Source: Shewanella putrefaciens (GTDB lineage: Bacteria; Pseudomonadota; Gammaproteobacteria; Enterobacterales; Shewanellaceae). Taken from it: 64,000 bases of DNA. Below are positions 46,328 through 54,954 of the stretch, piece by piece; within the stretch, counting starts at the first letter, position 1, and each line of letters starts with the position of its first letter. Below the pieces are notes generated by a model. The model searched no databases. It saw only the letters and a list, made by a program, of their open reading frames with translations, and was not told the DNA's origin. The position numbers were made by a program, and so were the translations under genes. The DNA is taken from contig NZ_CP066369.1 of assembly GCF_016406305.1 (NCBI RefSeq), forward strand, positions 3,428,501-3,492,500, given 5' to 3'.

Positions 46328-46393
46328 TGCCCTGGCGCGCCTATCACGGCAGCTATCTTAACTGCCGTCAGCCGTCCATTACAGCTACAAAAA

Positions 46394-46420
46394 AGCGATA
46401 AACCCAGTGAGTTTATCGCT
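46394..46420 (-). terminator. Terminator downstream of the S46 peptidase gene
   Basis: Perfect 10-bp stem AGCGATAAAC/GTTTATCGCT with a 7-base loop and TTTTT on the minus strand. A nearer hairpin, GCCGCA/TGCGGC at about 46506-46527, may act first. Confidence 0.75.
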
Positions 46421-46533
46421 ATTTTGCTGTCTTGTTATTTCAGCATTCTTAAAGCACTAAATCGCGCTTGAATGCTGATAATCCAAATTCACTATGCCAT
46501 TATAGGCCGCACCATTGCTGATGCGGCAATGGG

Positions 46534-48690
46534 TTACTTAACGATTTCCATCTCGGCTAATAAATTGTCGGCATGATCTAAATACTTCATTACCCACAAC
46601 ATATAGCGGCTATCGACATGAATAGAACGGTTAATCTCGTTATCAAATGCCCAACCGCCGATAATGCTTTCATACACACCATCGAACAGCAGACCGACGA
46701 GTTCGGCGCGGCCGTTTAAAGTCGGAGAACCTGAGTTACCGCCTGTGGTATCTAAGGTTGATAAAAAGTTTACCGGTACAGAGTCTATTGATTTCATGTA
46801 GAAATCACCGTATTGCTTTTGCTTAATCAGCTCTAACTCTTTCTTCGGCGCATCGAATGGGTCAACCCCCGTGTCCTTTTGCACTATGCCCTCAAGGCGA
46901 GTGAATGGCACGGCCACTAAGCCATCTTTTGGCGAATAGCCTTTCACATGGCCGACAGTAACACGCAGGCTAGAGTTCGCATCGGCGTAAACCGGCTTAC
47001 CTTGCTCTAGGTTGTAGGCAATGATGGCATCCATATACTGTGGGCGCACCTTCATTAGTTCACCCGCTAATTGTTTTTCTTTCTTTTCTTCGGCCATATC
47101 TGTGTCATACATAGCGACGGCGAATTGAATGAAAGGATCTTTAGAGGCTTTAAAATCGGCGACGGATTTATCCATCCATGCCAGACGTACATCTTTGTTA
47201 CCTAATTCAGTGTTGGCGTACATTTTATCTAAGGTTTTCGAAAGCTTAGCTTCGCTAAACTTTTTATCGATCCCAAAAGCTTTATCCAATGCGGGCAGGC
47301 GCTGATCAGCTGGCAATGCCGCGTAGCGTTTTAGCATGTCGAACAACACCGCTTTATCAACGCTTGACGCATAACGACGATCGATACGCTCCATGCTGGC
47401 TTTAAGGCGTGTCATATCTCGCTCTTGGAAGCCCGGTTCACGCTGCATATCTGGCAGTTGCTTCTCGTTCGCTAGGCGATATAAGCTGCGCGCCGTCGGC
47501 AACATAGTCGTGCTACCAATGTAGCTTAGGATCATGTCACGCTCTTGATGCGCTTTAGCTTTAGCAATCAAAGCATCTAATTCGGCTAAGGTTTTGCCGT
47601 ATTTCGCTTCACGGCTGCTGTCTTTGGCGATCCACTCAGCAAGCTTAGCTTCGAGGGCTTTACGGTCTGCCAACATAGTGGATTTGCCGTAAAACTCGAT
47701 CATCGAAGTGAAGTTTTTCGCGTAATTTGCCAGACCCGCAATTTGACTCTCGTACTTAATACGCTCATCACTGCCCTCGGGCGCGGTTTCTTTAATGATT
47801 TCAATAAAGCGCTCACGCAGCATTTTGCCTTCGGGATAAGCCCACTCAAACTCATTTTGAACTTCAGTGGCGGTGCGATATCTGTTGGTGCGACCTGGGT
47901 AGCCTGCAACCATCACAAAATCACCCTCGCTCACACCTTTAGCCGATACTTTTAAGAAGCTCTTTGGCTCATATGGCACGTTATCGCTGCTAAAATCGGC
48001 AGGCTTGCCCGCTTTAGAGACATAGGCGCGATAGAAAGAAAAGTCGCCGGTGTGGCGCGGCCACATCCAGTTATCGATATCGCCGCCGTATTTACCCACG
48101 CTGCCCGCTGGGTTATAGACTAAGCGCACATCGCGGATTTCCAGTTGCTTGACCAGATAATATTCGAGGCCACCATGGAAGCTATACACTTGGCAGCGGT
48201 AACCTTCGTCTTTCTCACATTCCGCCACTAGGGCTTTTTCTTGTGCTTCAATGCCTTGATAGAAATCGCTACCCACTTTACCGTCAAGCCCAGCTTTAAC
48301 GCGCTCGGTCACATTGGTCACATCTTCGGTCACATACACACGAGAGCCCGGTGTCGCTGGCAATTCATCTGCAAAGGTCTTAGCTAAAAAACCATCCTGT
48401 AACAGGTTTTTCTCAGGGGTTGAGTTGTATTGAATCGCCCCATAGGCACAGTGATGGTTAGTCACGACTAGGCCCTTTGGCGATACGAATGATGCGGTAC
48501 AGCCGCCGAGGCTTATTACGGCATTCATGGGGAATTCGGTGAGTTTTGAAATCGATTTAGCATCAATTTCTAACCCTTTAGCCTTTAACTCATCGGCCAT
48601 AGACGGCAGCTGATGTGGCTGCCACATACCTTCGTCAGCCTGAGCGCCAAAGCTGGCGGCCACGGCAACTGCGAGTAACCATTTTTTCAT
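46534..48690 (-). CDS. S46-family dipeptidyl-peptidase (DPP7/DPP11-like)
   Basis: A 718-residue exported serine exopeptidase that releases dipeptides from peptide N-termini. It has a signal peptide (about 1-18), a chymotrypsin-like domain split by a large helical insertion, and a clear triad: His80 in VTNHHCAYG, Asp in the later WMWPRHTGDF region, and the nucleophile Ser in TTGGNSGSPTLNG near residue 640. Whether it prefers acidic (DPP11) or other (DPP7) P1 residues was not determined. The ATG at 48690 begins the signal peptide; an earlier in-frame start would not. Confidence 0.93.
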   Translation of the reverse strand: MKKWLLAVAVAASFGAQADEGMWQPHQLPSMADELKAKGLEIDAKSISKLTEFPMNAVISLGGCTASFVSPKGLVVTNHHCAYGAIQYNSTPEKNLLQDGFLAKTFADELPATPGSRVYVTEDVTNVTERVKAGLDGKVGSDFYQGIEAQEKALVAECEKDEGYRCQVYSFHGGLEYYLVKQLEIRDVRLVYNPAGSVGKYGGDIDNWMWPRHTGDFSFYRAYVSKAGKPADFSSDNVPYEPKSFLKVSAKGVSEGDFVMVAGYPGRTNRYRTATEVQNEFEWAYPEGKMLRERFIEIIKETAPEGSDERIKYESQIAGLANYAKNFTSMIEFYGKSTMLADRKALEAKLAEWIAKDSSREAKYGKTLAELDALIAKAKAHQERDMILSYIGSTTMLPTARSLYRLANEKQLPDMQREPGFQERDMTRLKASMERIDRRYASSVDKAVLFDMLKRYAALPADQRLPALDKAFGIDKKFSEAKLSKTLDKMYANTELGNKDVRLAWMDKSVADFKASKDPFIQFAVAMYDTDMAEEKKEKQLAGELMKVRPQYMDAIIAYNLEQGKPVYADANSSLRVTVGHVKGYSPKDGLVAVPFTRLEGIVQKDTGVDPFDAPKKELELIKQKQYGDFYMKSIDSVPVNFLSTLDTTGGNSGSPTLNGRAELVGLLFDGVYESIIGGWAFDNEINRSIHVDSRYMLWVMKYLDHADNLLAEMEIVK

Positions 48691-48815
48691 TGTGTTAAGT
48701 CCGTTTGATGTGAATAGAGCCATGCGCAAGCTGGGCTATGTTCTTGTTTTAATCGTTAAGCTTGAATAACAGTGCTAAAACCTAGTACCCACTCGCTTTA
48801 AACCCTAAAAAGCAA

Positions 48816-48840
48816 AAAGTCAGGCACAGGGCCTGACTTT
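48816..48840 (-). terminator. Terminator of the tyrP-like gene
   Basis: Perfect 10-bp stem AAAGTCAGGC/GCCTGACTTT with a 5-base loop and T-run on the minus strand. Confidence 0.85.
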
Positions 48841-48952
48841 ATCACATGGGACACACTCTATAACAGGTTCAGAAAAATTCGCTTACAAAGCAAATACATT
48901 CCCCGAAGATTACCCTACTTCGTTCGCTAAAAAAACGCCATGCAATTATGCG

Positions 48953-50140
48953 TTACAGAGCTACCGCAAGCTGGGCACCAATAATGATGACGCCTAATAC
49001 ACCCGCGGCAAGTAACGCTATAGAACCGCCAGAGACTTGATATCCTTCCGCTTGTGGTTGGCGTTGGCGCAGAGCCATTGCAATCGGCAAAAATATAATC
49101 ATCACCACCAAAGGCACAGCCGCGAATCCAAGTACAGCGACAAACCCTTCCGGTAGATACAAGGCGCATAGCAATGGCGGCACAAAGGTGAGTACCCAGG
49201 TCTGAATACGACCAATAACGGTATTTTTCGCGCGAGTGAGTTCGGCAACAAAATCATATAGGCTTAAGGTCACCCCAAGAAATGAAGTCACTAGTGCTAG
49301 GTCTGCAAATAACGAGATACATTTGCTGATCCAAGGCGTATGGGCAATCTCCTGCAATGCGGTCACCAGTGACGGTAAAGAACCGTTAAAACCATTGATC
49401 TCAGCCCCACCAACTGTCCCTAAGGTCACCAATAGCCAAAAAATGTAGCATGCCAAAGGAATTGTCGAACCAATCAACAACACCTTACGCAGGGATACCG
49501 CATCACCATCGAGGTAACGCACTAAAGTAGCGATACAAACATGGAAACCAAAGGAGGTAAACACCACGGGAATCGCTGCCATCCAACTGCTGGTCATAGA
49601 CTCGGCAATCGCCCCCGTTGCCATGCTAGCAATACTGACTTCGGGCAATAAAAATAATACCACCACCACGAGCAATAGAATCATTAACGAAAATAGGAAA
49701 CGTGAAACTTTATCGACCCAAGCAACACCTAGCGCCGCAAAGCCACCGAGCACCAGTGTAAATAACAACACTGCGACTTGATTATCGAGCACGATATCGA
49801 ACATGTTCTTGGCTTTAAGCACTAATAATGAAGAGCCGCCGGTAAGATAAGCTGCGGTCAAGGCAAATAATAAACTCAAGAAGGAAGCCCCTTGAATTAT
49901 TTGGCCTTTTTTACCAAGAAGCTTGCCTGTGATGGCGTGCACATTATCACCCACCCCTGAGCGTAAATTAATTTCGAGCATCAATAGCGAGGTATAGGCA
50001 GAAACACCCCAAATGACCACCAGCAGTAAAATTGCCGGGATAATCCCCAAAGCGGCTGTTGCTAAAGGTAAGGCCAACATCCCGGCGCCAATTGCAGTTC
50101 CGGCAACGATGGCAATCGAGCCTAACATTTTTGAATTCAC
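48953..50140 (-). CDS. tyrP: Aromatic amino acid permease, TyrP type
   Basis: A 395-residue proton-coupled inner-membrane permease with about eleven helices, hydroxy/aromatic amino acid permease family. It follows E. coli TyrP closely: GSIAIVAGTAIGAGMLALPL, YALTAAYxxG-like LFALTAAYLTGG, AIPVVFTSFGFH and the LDGDAVSLRKVLLIGSTIPL segment. Tyrosine is the likely substrate, though Mtr-like tryptophan transport cannot be excluded. The start is a GTG with AGGA seven bases upstream. No clear TyrR box was seen. Confidence 0.88.
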   Translation of the reverse strand: MNSKMLGSIAIVAGTAIGAGMLALPLATAALGIIPAILLLVVIWGVSAYTSLLMLEINLRSGVGDNVHAITGKLLGKKGQIIQGASFLSLLFALTAAYLTGGSSLLVLKAKNMFDIVLDNQVAVLLFTLVLGGFAALGVAWVDKVSRFLFSLMILLLVVVVLFLLPEVSIASMATGAIAESMTSSWMAAIPVVFTSFGFHVCIATLVRYLDGDAVSLRKVLLIGSTIPLACYIFWLLVTLGTVGGAEINGFNGSLPSLVTALQEIAHTPWISKCISLFADLALVTSFLGVTLSLYDFVAELTRAKNTVIGRIQTWVLTFVPPLLCALYLPEGFVAVLGFAAVPLVVMIIFLPIAMALRQRQPQAEGYQVSGGSIALLAAGVLGVIIIGAQLAVAL

Positions 50141-50694
50141 ACAATAGTCCTGTTCAATAATTAATTATTATTTTATTTGAGTAAGATCTGAACCGATAAA
50201 GTCTTGCGTCTTAAATCGAAATAAGCGACATCTCACTTAAAGCAGCTTCAAAAAGCATCCAATCGGATCTCCACCTAGCAGATCAATTGGCCCCAATAGC
50301 TTTTGAATATTTCAACCCAGTAGCCATTGAGGCTAACTAAATCGATGACTTAAAAACGGCATGACTTTCAATTGTGATTGCCCAAATTAACGTACTGGCT
50401 AAATAGATAGTTTGGGACATTAACAGAGCCAAACCCAGTGGGCAAGCCAGTTGTGAACAAAGATGAGTTGCCCATTGTACGGTAACAACTTAATAGCGCT
50501 GTGGTAAACGAAAATACACAAGCGAACAAAGTCGCTACCTTAGCCAAAAATACACGGGATACGGTATTAGACTTGAATCGAAGTAACCTAGGTCTTTTCA
50601 CCATAGTGAGCGAACAGAATATGGGCTTAAATACAGCGAATATAATTAAGCCCAATCACAACATATTGAGGATCGGTTAACTCAGCATGTTAAT
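50141..50694. other. Intergenic region between gbpA and tyrP, nothing firm
   Basis: About 550 bases. A hairpin GGGCTTAA/TTAAGCCC (50623-50653) with a long loop lies 42 bases past the gbpA stop and may end its mRNA. A 95-codon open frame (50368-50655, minus) starts at TTG without a ribosome binding site and was not called. Confidence 0.4.
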
Positions 50695-52140
50695 TTACAG
50701 CTCCGTCCATGCCATCGTCCAAGCAGCGCCGACACCCGGCTCAAATCCAGTGGCAGAAGCCGACCACTGAACACAATAGCCACTATAGGGGAATGGCTTA
50801 CATTGATACACTTTGCCATTTTTAGGCTGTAACACTGTGGTGCCCGCAACGTAACCTTTAAGCCCTTCAGGGAATACAAAGTCTGCCTCCGGTGCTGGTG
50901 CTTGATCCTTTAAGAAGACGTCAAAGTTCTGCTGAATAACATCACCTTGTTTTGGCTCACCTTTAACCTGCAAGTGATAATGCCCAACTTTAGGGTCAAC
51001 CACGTCTAACACTAAGCTAGCACTGGTATTGTTAACAGTTTGGCTGACAAAACCTGCCGCAGTGCCATTGTGACTAAACAAATAGGCTGACACTAACATA
51101 TCAGTGTTACTCGTCACGTCGAAACGAACCTGAGCTGCACCGTCGATGATTTGATAATCGTCGGCAAGTGAGGTGACTTCTAAACTATTACCCGGCGCAG
51201 GTGCGAGATCGAATCCCACTTCGACACGTTCAATGCCTGAGTTTTCCGCAGTAAAAATATCGTTCTTACCGTAGACAGGCACTATCTCAGCTGCGGCATT
51301 TTTTTGCCCAGCTTTAAGATCTGAGTGTTGTGCATTAATCGCACTCGCTAACAGGAAAGGCCAATTCTGTTTATCGCCTTGAGTCGCATCGCTAATCGTT
51401 ATGACGGTTTGCTTAGCCGTTTGCTCACCATTGGCATCGAACACTCGGGTCATCACTTTATCGCCAGCTTTTAGATCGAGTGACGGATTGATATCCCCCA
51501 CATCTTGCCATTCACCCGGCACAACAGGACCCGAGCCTAAGTTCACATCGATAGCATTGTAGAAACTGTTGGTGGTATCGCCCACTTCCCACACGGCTAG
51601 AATCACTTGATAACCGCTGCGACCTTCTGGCACATAACAGTCATGGGTCACTAACTTAGGCGGCTGCACCATGCCGCCATCAACTACGCAAAAGGGTGCT
51701 AAATCAAAGCTCGCACGGCTTAAAGCTTGGTTTTGATTCCAATCTGGGCGGGTTAAATAGTAACGCCAATTGCGGGTGACATGGTTGGCAGTGAACTGCC
51801 AACTGAACTTATTCCAGCCCGCTTTGATATCCGTCTTTGACCAACGGCTTGGGCTCTGCTCATCTAAAGGTGAAAATGCACCATTGCCTGCACTCGCCAG
51901 TTTGCCATCAGCAGGCCCGGATTCAGGAAAACCCGATGGCCCCTCTACGCTTTGCGGCTCCCATTGTACTGCGCCACAATTGGCATTTTTGCCGGTTTTA
52001 CAGGCATAGGAACGTGACTCAGGCGCTACCACATAACCGTGTGCCTGTGCAGAGATACTCACAAACGTATTCGCCGCCATCACTGCAACGGCCAATAAAC
52101 TCAATTTAGAAACAGGGGAAAAAACTGTAGGATTTGCCAC
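50695..52140 (-). CDS. gbpA: N-acetylglucosamine-binding protein / chitin LPMO GbpA
   Basis: A secreted chitin-active lytic polysaccharide monooxygenase and adhesin. The 481-residue product matches Vibrio GbpA along its whole length: signal peptide, then the mature N-terminal copper-binding His34 (AQA-HGYVVAP), AA10 domain with NCGAVQWEPQSVEGPSGFP, FTANHVTRNWRYYLTRPDWN and APFCVVDGGMVQPPKLVTHDC (each read in parts), two middle domains, and a C-terminal chitin-binding module (YQCKPFPYSGYCVQW). The GTG at 52140 has GGAG nine bases upstream and yields a normal signal peptide. Confidence 0.95.
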   Translation of the reverse strand: MANPTVFSPVSKLSLLAVAVMAANTFVSISAQAHGYVVAPESRSYACKTGKNANCGAVQWEPQSVEGPSGFPESGPADGKLASAGNGAFSPLDEQSPSRWSKTDIKAGWNKFSWQFTANHVTRNWRYYLTRPDWNQNQALSRASFDLAPFCVVDGGMVQPPKLVTHDCYVPEGRSGYQVILAVWEVGDTTNSFYNAIDVNLGSGPVVPGEWQDVGDINPSLDLKAGDKVMTRVFDANGEQTAKQTVITISDATQGDKQNWPFLLASAINAQHSDLKAGQKNAAAEIVPVYGKNDIFTAENSGIERVEVGFDLAPAPGNSLEVTSLADDYQIIDGAAQVRFDVTSNTDMLVSAYLFSHNGTAAGFVSQTVNNTSASLVLDVVDPKVGHYHLQVKGEPKQGDVIQQNFDVFLKDQAPAPEADFVFPEGLKGYVAGTTVLQPKNGKVYQCKPFPYSGYCVQWSASATGFEPGVGAAWTMAWTEL

Positions 52141-52548
52141 TTTAATGCACTCCATTTGCAGCCATCTTTGCCAGTATTGGCTTAGGCTTAGATATAAAAG
52201 TGGTATTTGGGCAAACAACGGCATTAAACAGCAGTCATTTATCTTTCACAGAAATCGCGTTCTGCGGCAACTCCGCTATCTTAGTTCACTAAAAAATCCC
52301 TTTACAACCTTAGACCGGAAGCTTTGCGTCCTAACTTTTCAATTAGTTTGCCAAATACGGTAGGTACCATCGAATCACGACAAGTTAACAATATGTAATC
52401 GTGTTGCAATGACCGGGCTAAATTAACAACAAAAGACAACGCTGTCAAAAAATTATTTTATTTAAATTCAATTAATTATGGAACGATGAGCGGTATTTTT
52501 CTGACACCTGTCAAACATTGTTCAGCGCCTGCTGCCATCAACTCACGC
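52141..52548. other. Intergenic region upstream of gbpA, nothing firm
   Basis: About 400 A+T-rich bases between gbpA (minus) and the riboswitch promoter (plus). It must contain the gbpA promoter. No CRP site or other operator was recognised with confidence. Confidence 0.4.
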
Positions 52549-52576
52549 TTGAAAGCGAAATGCACTTAGGTATAAT
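52549..52576 (+). promoter_or_regulatory. Sigma-70 promoter of the riboswitch-exporter transcript
   Basis: -35 TTGAAA (52549-52554), 16-base spacer, perfect -10 TATAAT (52571-52576). Transcription would begin near 52583, immediately before the riboswitch. Confidence 0.8.
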
Positions 52577-52582
52577 GCCCAC

Positions 52583-52706
52583 CTCGCTTCGGGGGAGTAG
52601 CTAACGGAATTTCGAGCCATCGTCATTCTGGGTGAACATCAACATACTTGGCCACATGCCATGGTGTTCACAGCAAATCATAGATTTGCCCGGCAAGACC
52701 TGAGCA
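52583..52706 (+). promoter_or_regulatory. Mn2+ riboswitch, yybP-ykoY family
   Basis: The two conserved loops that clamp Mn2+ are visible: GGGGGAGTAGC at 52591-52601 and GGCAAGACCTGAGC at 52692-52705, with the typical CAACATACTTG between. A basal stem can form between GCTTCGG (52585-52591) and CCTGAGC (52699-52705), six of seven paired. The following gene is a UPF0016 Mn exporter, a standard target of this family. Confidence 0.88.
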
Positions 52707-52767
52707 CAATAACCGCACCTAGGGGTGGACGGTGTATTGTGCTTATGTCTTAACCACCCCTAAAGGA
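52704..52767 (+). promoter_or_regulatory. Predicted expression platform of the Mn2+ riboswitch
   Basis: Hairpin A pairs GCACAATA (52704-52711) and CACC (52716-52719) with GGTG (52731-52734) and TATTGTGC (52735-52742). Its first two bases overlap the riboswitch basal stem. Its loop contains TAGGGGTGG (52720-52728), the exact complement of CCACCCCTA (52754-52762), which abuts the AAAGGA ribosome binding site. Pairing of these two would hinder initiation, so control is probably translational. Confidence 0.55.
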
Positions 52768-52773
52768 TCACAC

Positions 52774-53328
52774 TTGGAAGCCCTACTTGCCTCAACCTTT
52801 ACGGTTGCCATTGCCGAAATTGGCGATAAAACTCAACTACTTGCACTGATTCTTGCCGCAAGATTTAAAAATAAAACCGCCATTATTTTCGGTATTTTGT
52901 TGTCGACATTATTCAACCATTTTGCGGCTGCTTGGATTGGCCAGTGGGCGATTAACTGGGTCAGCCCAGATCTTGCACGTTATTTAGTTGCCGCGTCATT
53001 CTTTGCAATTGCCCTGTGGGTGTTAATCCCCGATAAGGTTGATGCCGAGGAAAGCCGTTTCTACAAAATGGGCCCCTTTCTCGCCACCTTTATCCTGTTT
53101 TTTATTGCCGAAATGGGGGATAAAACCCAGATAGCGACAGTGGTGCTCGCCGCAAAATACGATTCATTAACTATGGTGGTTGCGGGTACGACCTTAGGCA
53201 TGCTGCTTGCCAACGTGCCCGTAGTGATCGCCGGTCATTTCAGCGCAGACAAACTCCCCATGCACTGGATCCACCGAGGCTGCGCCCTATTGTTCGCACT
53301 GTTAGGTGTGGCAACGCTATTGTTCTAG
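52774..53328 (+). CDS. UPF0016/GDT1-family Mn2+ exporter
   Basis: A 184-residue inner-membrane protein with six helices in two inverted repeats, each with the family signature E-x-G-D-K-T-Q (AIAEIGDKTQL near residue 15 and IAEMGDKTQIA near 110). Bacterial relatives such as Vibrio MneA export Mn2+. The start is a TTG at 52774 with AAAGGA seven bases upstream; an upstream in-frame GTG lies inside the riboswitch platform and was rejected. Control by the Mn2+ riboswitch agrees with the role: expression when Mn2+ is high. Confidence 0.92.
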   Translation: MEALLASTFTVAIAEIGDKTQLLALILAARFKNKTAIIFGILLSTLFNHFAAAWIGQWAINWVSPDLARYLVAASFFAIALWVLIPDKVDAEESRFYKMGPFLATFILFFIAEMGDKTQIATVVLAAKYDSLTMVVAGTTLGMLLANVPVVIAGHFSADKLPMHWIHRGCALLFALLGVATLLF

Positions 53329-53347
53329 GGGATTCGATTAATCAATT

Positions 53348-53372
53348 AGGCCAGTAAATGCATTACTGGCCT
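53348..53372 (+). terminator. Terminator of the Mn exporter gene
   Basis: Perfect 10-bp stem AGGCCAGTAA/TTACTGGCCT with a 5-base loop, 19 bases past the stop codon. T-tract weak. Confidence 0.7.
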
Positions 53373-53526
53373 GTTATGCCGCCAATACTTAGCACGAATG
53401 TGCCCAGATTTTAGCGCAATAACCCGCCTTAAAATTAAACGGCTATTGAGTTAGGTTTGGAGATCAGACTTAGATAGTCAGTATGTGATAGCCAGAGCGA
53501 GATCGTAAGAATGAGAGCATCTTGCA

Positions 53527-53769
53527 CTAATTAGCGGGTAGCTCAGGTTCGCGATATAGCTTAACCAGATAATAAGCATCTATGAGTACAATAAAAAAGT
53601 TAACTAAGGCAACGGGATAAGCACCAATTGCCATTCCATAGGCCACAAATAAAGCGGCACCGATAAGATTCCACCAGCGCAGTTTTTTGATGTTCGACAT
53701 CATCAGTGATATTGCGACGACCACAGAGGCTAAATAACCAACCCATTCCCACATTGTTGCGCTATCCAT
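53527..53769 (-). CDS. Small inner-membrane protein (YgjV-like)
   Basis: An 80-residue protein with three membrane helices (about 7-24, 30-48, 51-72): WVGYLASVVVAISLMMSNIK, RWWNLIGAALFVAYGMAIGA, VALVNFFIVLIDAYYLVKLY. The pattern resembles the YgjV/PnuC-like half-transporter group, but the match is from memory and weak. Function unknown. It is transcribed alone or ahead of nothing on this strand. Confidence 0.65.
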   Translation of the reverse strand: MDSATMWEWVGYLASVVVAISLMMSNIKKLRWWNLIGAALFVAYGMAIGAYPVALVNFFIVLIDAYYLVKLYREPELPAN

Positions 53770-53863
53770 ATCTAATCCTTGTTAATATGTTATTTAAATC
53801 AACCAATTGATACGCCATTTACACAACAGAAAATAGGCTGGGCTGGTCCGTCACATTTAGCAT

Positions 53864-54301
53864 TTAGCGTTTAACGACGGCCGCCGTCATCCGTGAAATA
53901 CAGGTCAGTTCACCGGCGCTGTTATGGATTAACACTTCCCATACCGAGCTACGTTTCCCTAAATGGATAGCTTTAGCCGTGGCGGTTAATATCCCATTAC
54001 GGGAAGCCCTTAAGTGATTGGCATTAATCTCTTGCCCTACACAATAGTACTGCTCAAAATCCACCGCAAAATTTGCCGCATAACTAGCGACGGTCTCGGC
54101 AAGGGCAACATTCGCACCGCCATGGACTATGCCTAATGGGTTATGCACCGCAGGACTGGCGGGCATAGTGGCCTTCATATAATCGTCGCCAATCTCACTG
54201 ATCTCTATCCCTAAGGTCTGCATTAATGTGCCTTTGCCACCCATTCCGGCATCTAAACGTGCACAATCTTCTAAGGTCACAGGTCTAAACCAAATACTCA
54301 T
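53864..54301 (-). CDS. Hotdog-fold acyl-CoA thioesterase, MenI/YdiI type
   Basis: A 145-residue PaaI-family thioesterase. It aligns with E. coli YdiI (MenI): PLGIVHGGANVALAETVAS holds the active-site Glu, GQEINANHLRASRNG the substrate loop, then HLGKRSSVWEV. MenI releases 1,4-dihydroxy-2-naphthoate from its CoA ester in menaquinone synthesis; Shewanella needs menaquinone for anaerobic respiration, which makes this role attractive, but paralogues also act on other acyl-CoAs. Confidence 0.87.
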   Translation of the reverse strand: MSIWFRPVTLEDCARLDAGMGGKGTLMQTLGIEISEIGDDYMKATMPASPAVHNPLGIVHGGANVALAETVASYAANFAVDFEQYYCVGQEINANHLRASRNGILTATAKAIHLGKRSSVWEVLIHNSAGELTCISRMTAAVVKR

Positions 54302-54394
54302 TTCAACATCCTAGTAATTAAAACCAATAAGCAGTTTACTGGGAACTGGATGAAGTTCAACAGATTAACAAGCCCTAAATAAGCTCACATCCAT

Positions 54395-54847
54395 TTAAGT
54401 TAACCACTGTTTGGTGATACTAAAATGACTAAACCAGACGAGAAAAATCCCCCACAGGATCACGGCACTCGGCAAAATAAGACTGCCGGCTCCGAGGACA
54501 ACGGCGGCATGTTGAATACCAAACACATAACCCATTTGCACTAACACTGCGACAAGTGATACCAATAACACTTTATAAGATATGGCTTTTTTCAATATCA
54601 ACAACAAACAACCTAGCACTCCAGATATTACTGCAAAGCCAAAGACAAGTTCGACCCATACTGGCGTAGATTCATAGAGTTTGACTTGCTCAGGACTCAT
54701 ATGTGTCATCGCTTCCGGCGTTATTGTCATTTCAATAACAAACGACAAAAATCCCATGATATTCCACAATAAACTAAAGGTTGCGACAAAATAAAACCAC
54801 ATGGGTGCTTTCACACCCTCAATGGGATAAGCAGCCGTAGCGATCAT
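54395..54847 (-). CDS. Four-helix membrane protein, unknown function
   Basis: A 150-residue protein with four hydrophobic helices (MWFYFVATFSLLWNIMGFLS, VELVFGFAVISGVLGCLLLI, VLLVSLVAVLVQMGYVFGI, LPSAVILWGIFLVWFS) and a short periplasmic or cytoplasmic stretch EAMTHMSPEQVKLYESTPVW between the first two. The family was not recognised. ATG at 54847 with GGGGGA five bases upstream; an earlier in-frame start lacks one. Confidence 0.7.
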   Translation of the reverse strand: MIATAAYPIEGVKAPMWFYFVATFSLLWNIMGFLSFVIEMTITPEAMTHMSPEQVKLYESTPVWVELVFGFAVISGVLGCLLLILKKAISYKVLLVSLVAVLVQMGYVFGIQHAAVVLGAGSLILPSAVILWGIFLVWFSHFSITKQWLT

Positions 54848-54881
54848 ATATTCCCCCGTCCCCGTTAAGCACAAGCATAAA

Positions 54882-54905
54882 AAAGGGATGGTTAACCATC
54901 CCTTT
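54882..54905 (-). terminator. exeM terminator
   Basis: Palindrome with arms AAAGGGATGG/CCATCCCTTT and a TTAA loop, T-run on the minus strand, 50 bases past the exeM stop. Confidence 0.85.
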
Positions 54906-54954
54906 GTTCTCAGTTTAGTTCACAAATTTTCTTTGTGATGATCAAACTGCTGAA

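Larger units (their letters stand above)
45877..46393. other. Repeat-bearing region after the FRG module
   Basis: About 500 bases without a credible gene. It holds two diverged direct repeats (46018-46076 and 46271-46327), a GC-rich hairpin (46090-46119), a second hairpin CATCC-AA-GGATG (46122-46133), and TTAACACGC...GCGTTAA at 45919-45946. Short open frames here are repeat-derived. Confidence 0.6.

Noticed and set aside
50368-50655. 95-codon minus-strand frame between gbpA and tyrP
   Set aside because: TTG start without a ribosome binding site, atypical composition, no recognisable family.
52732-52773. Upstream GTG start for the Mn exporter
   Set aside because: It lies inside the riboswitch platform hairpins, lacks a ribosome binding site and adds residues not seen in the family; TTG at 52774 has AAAGGA correctly placed.
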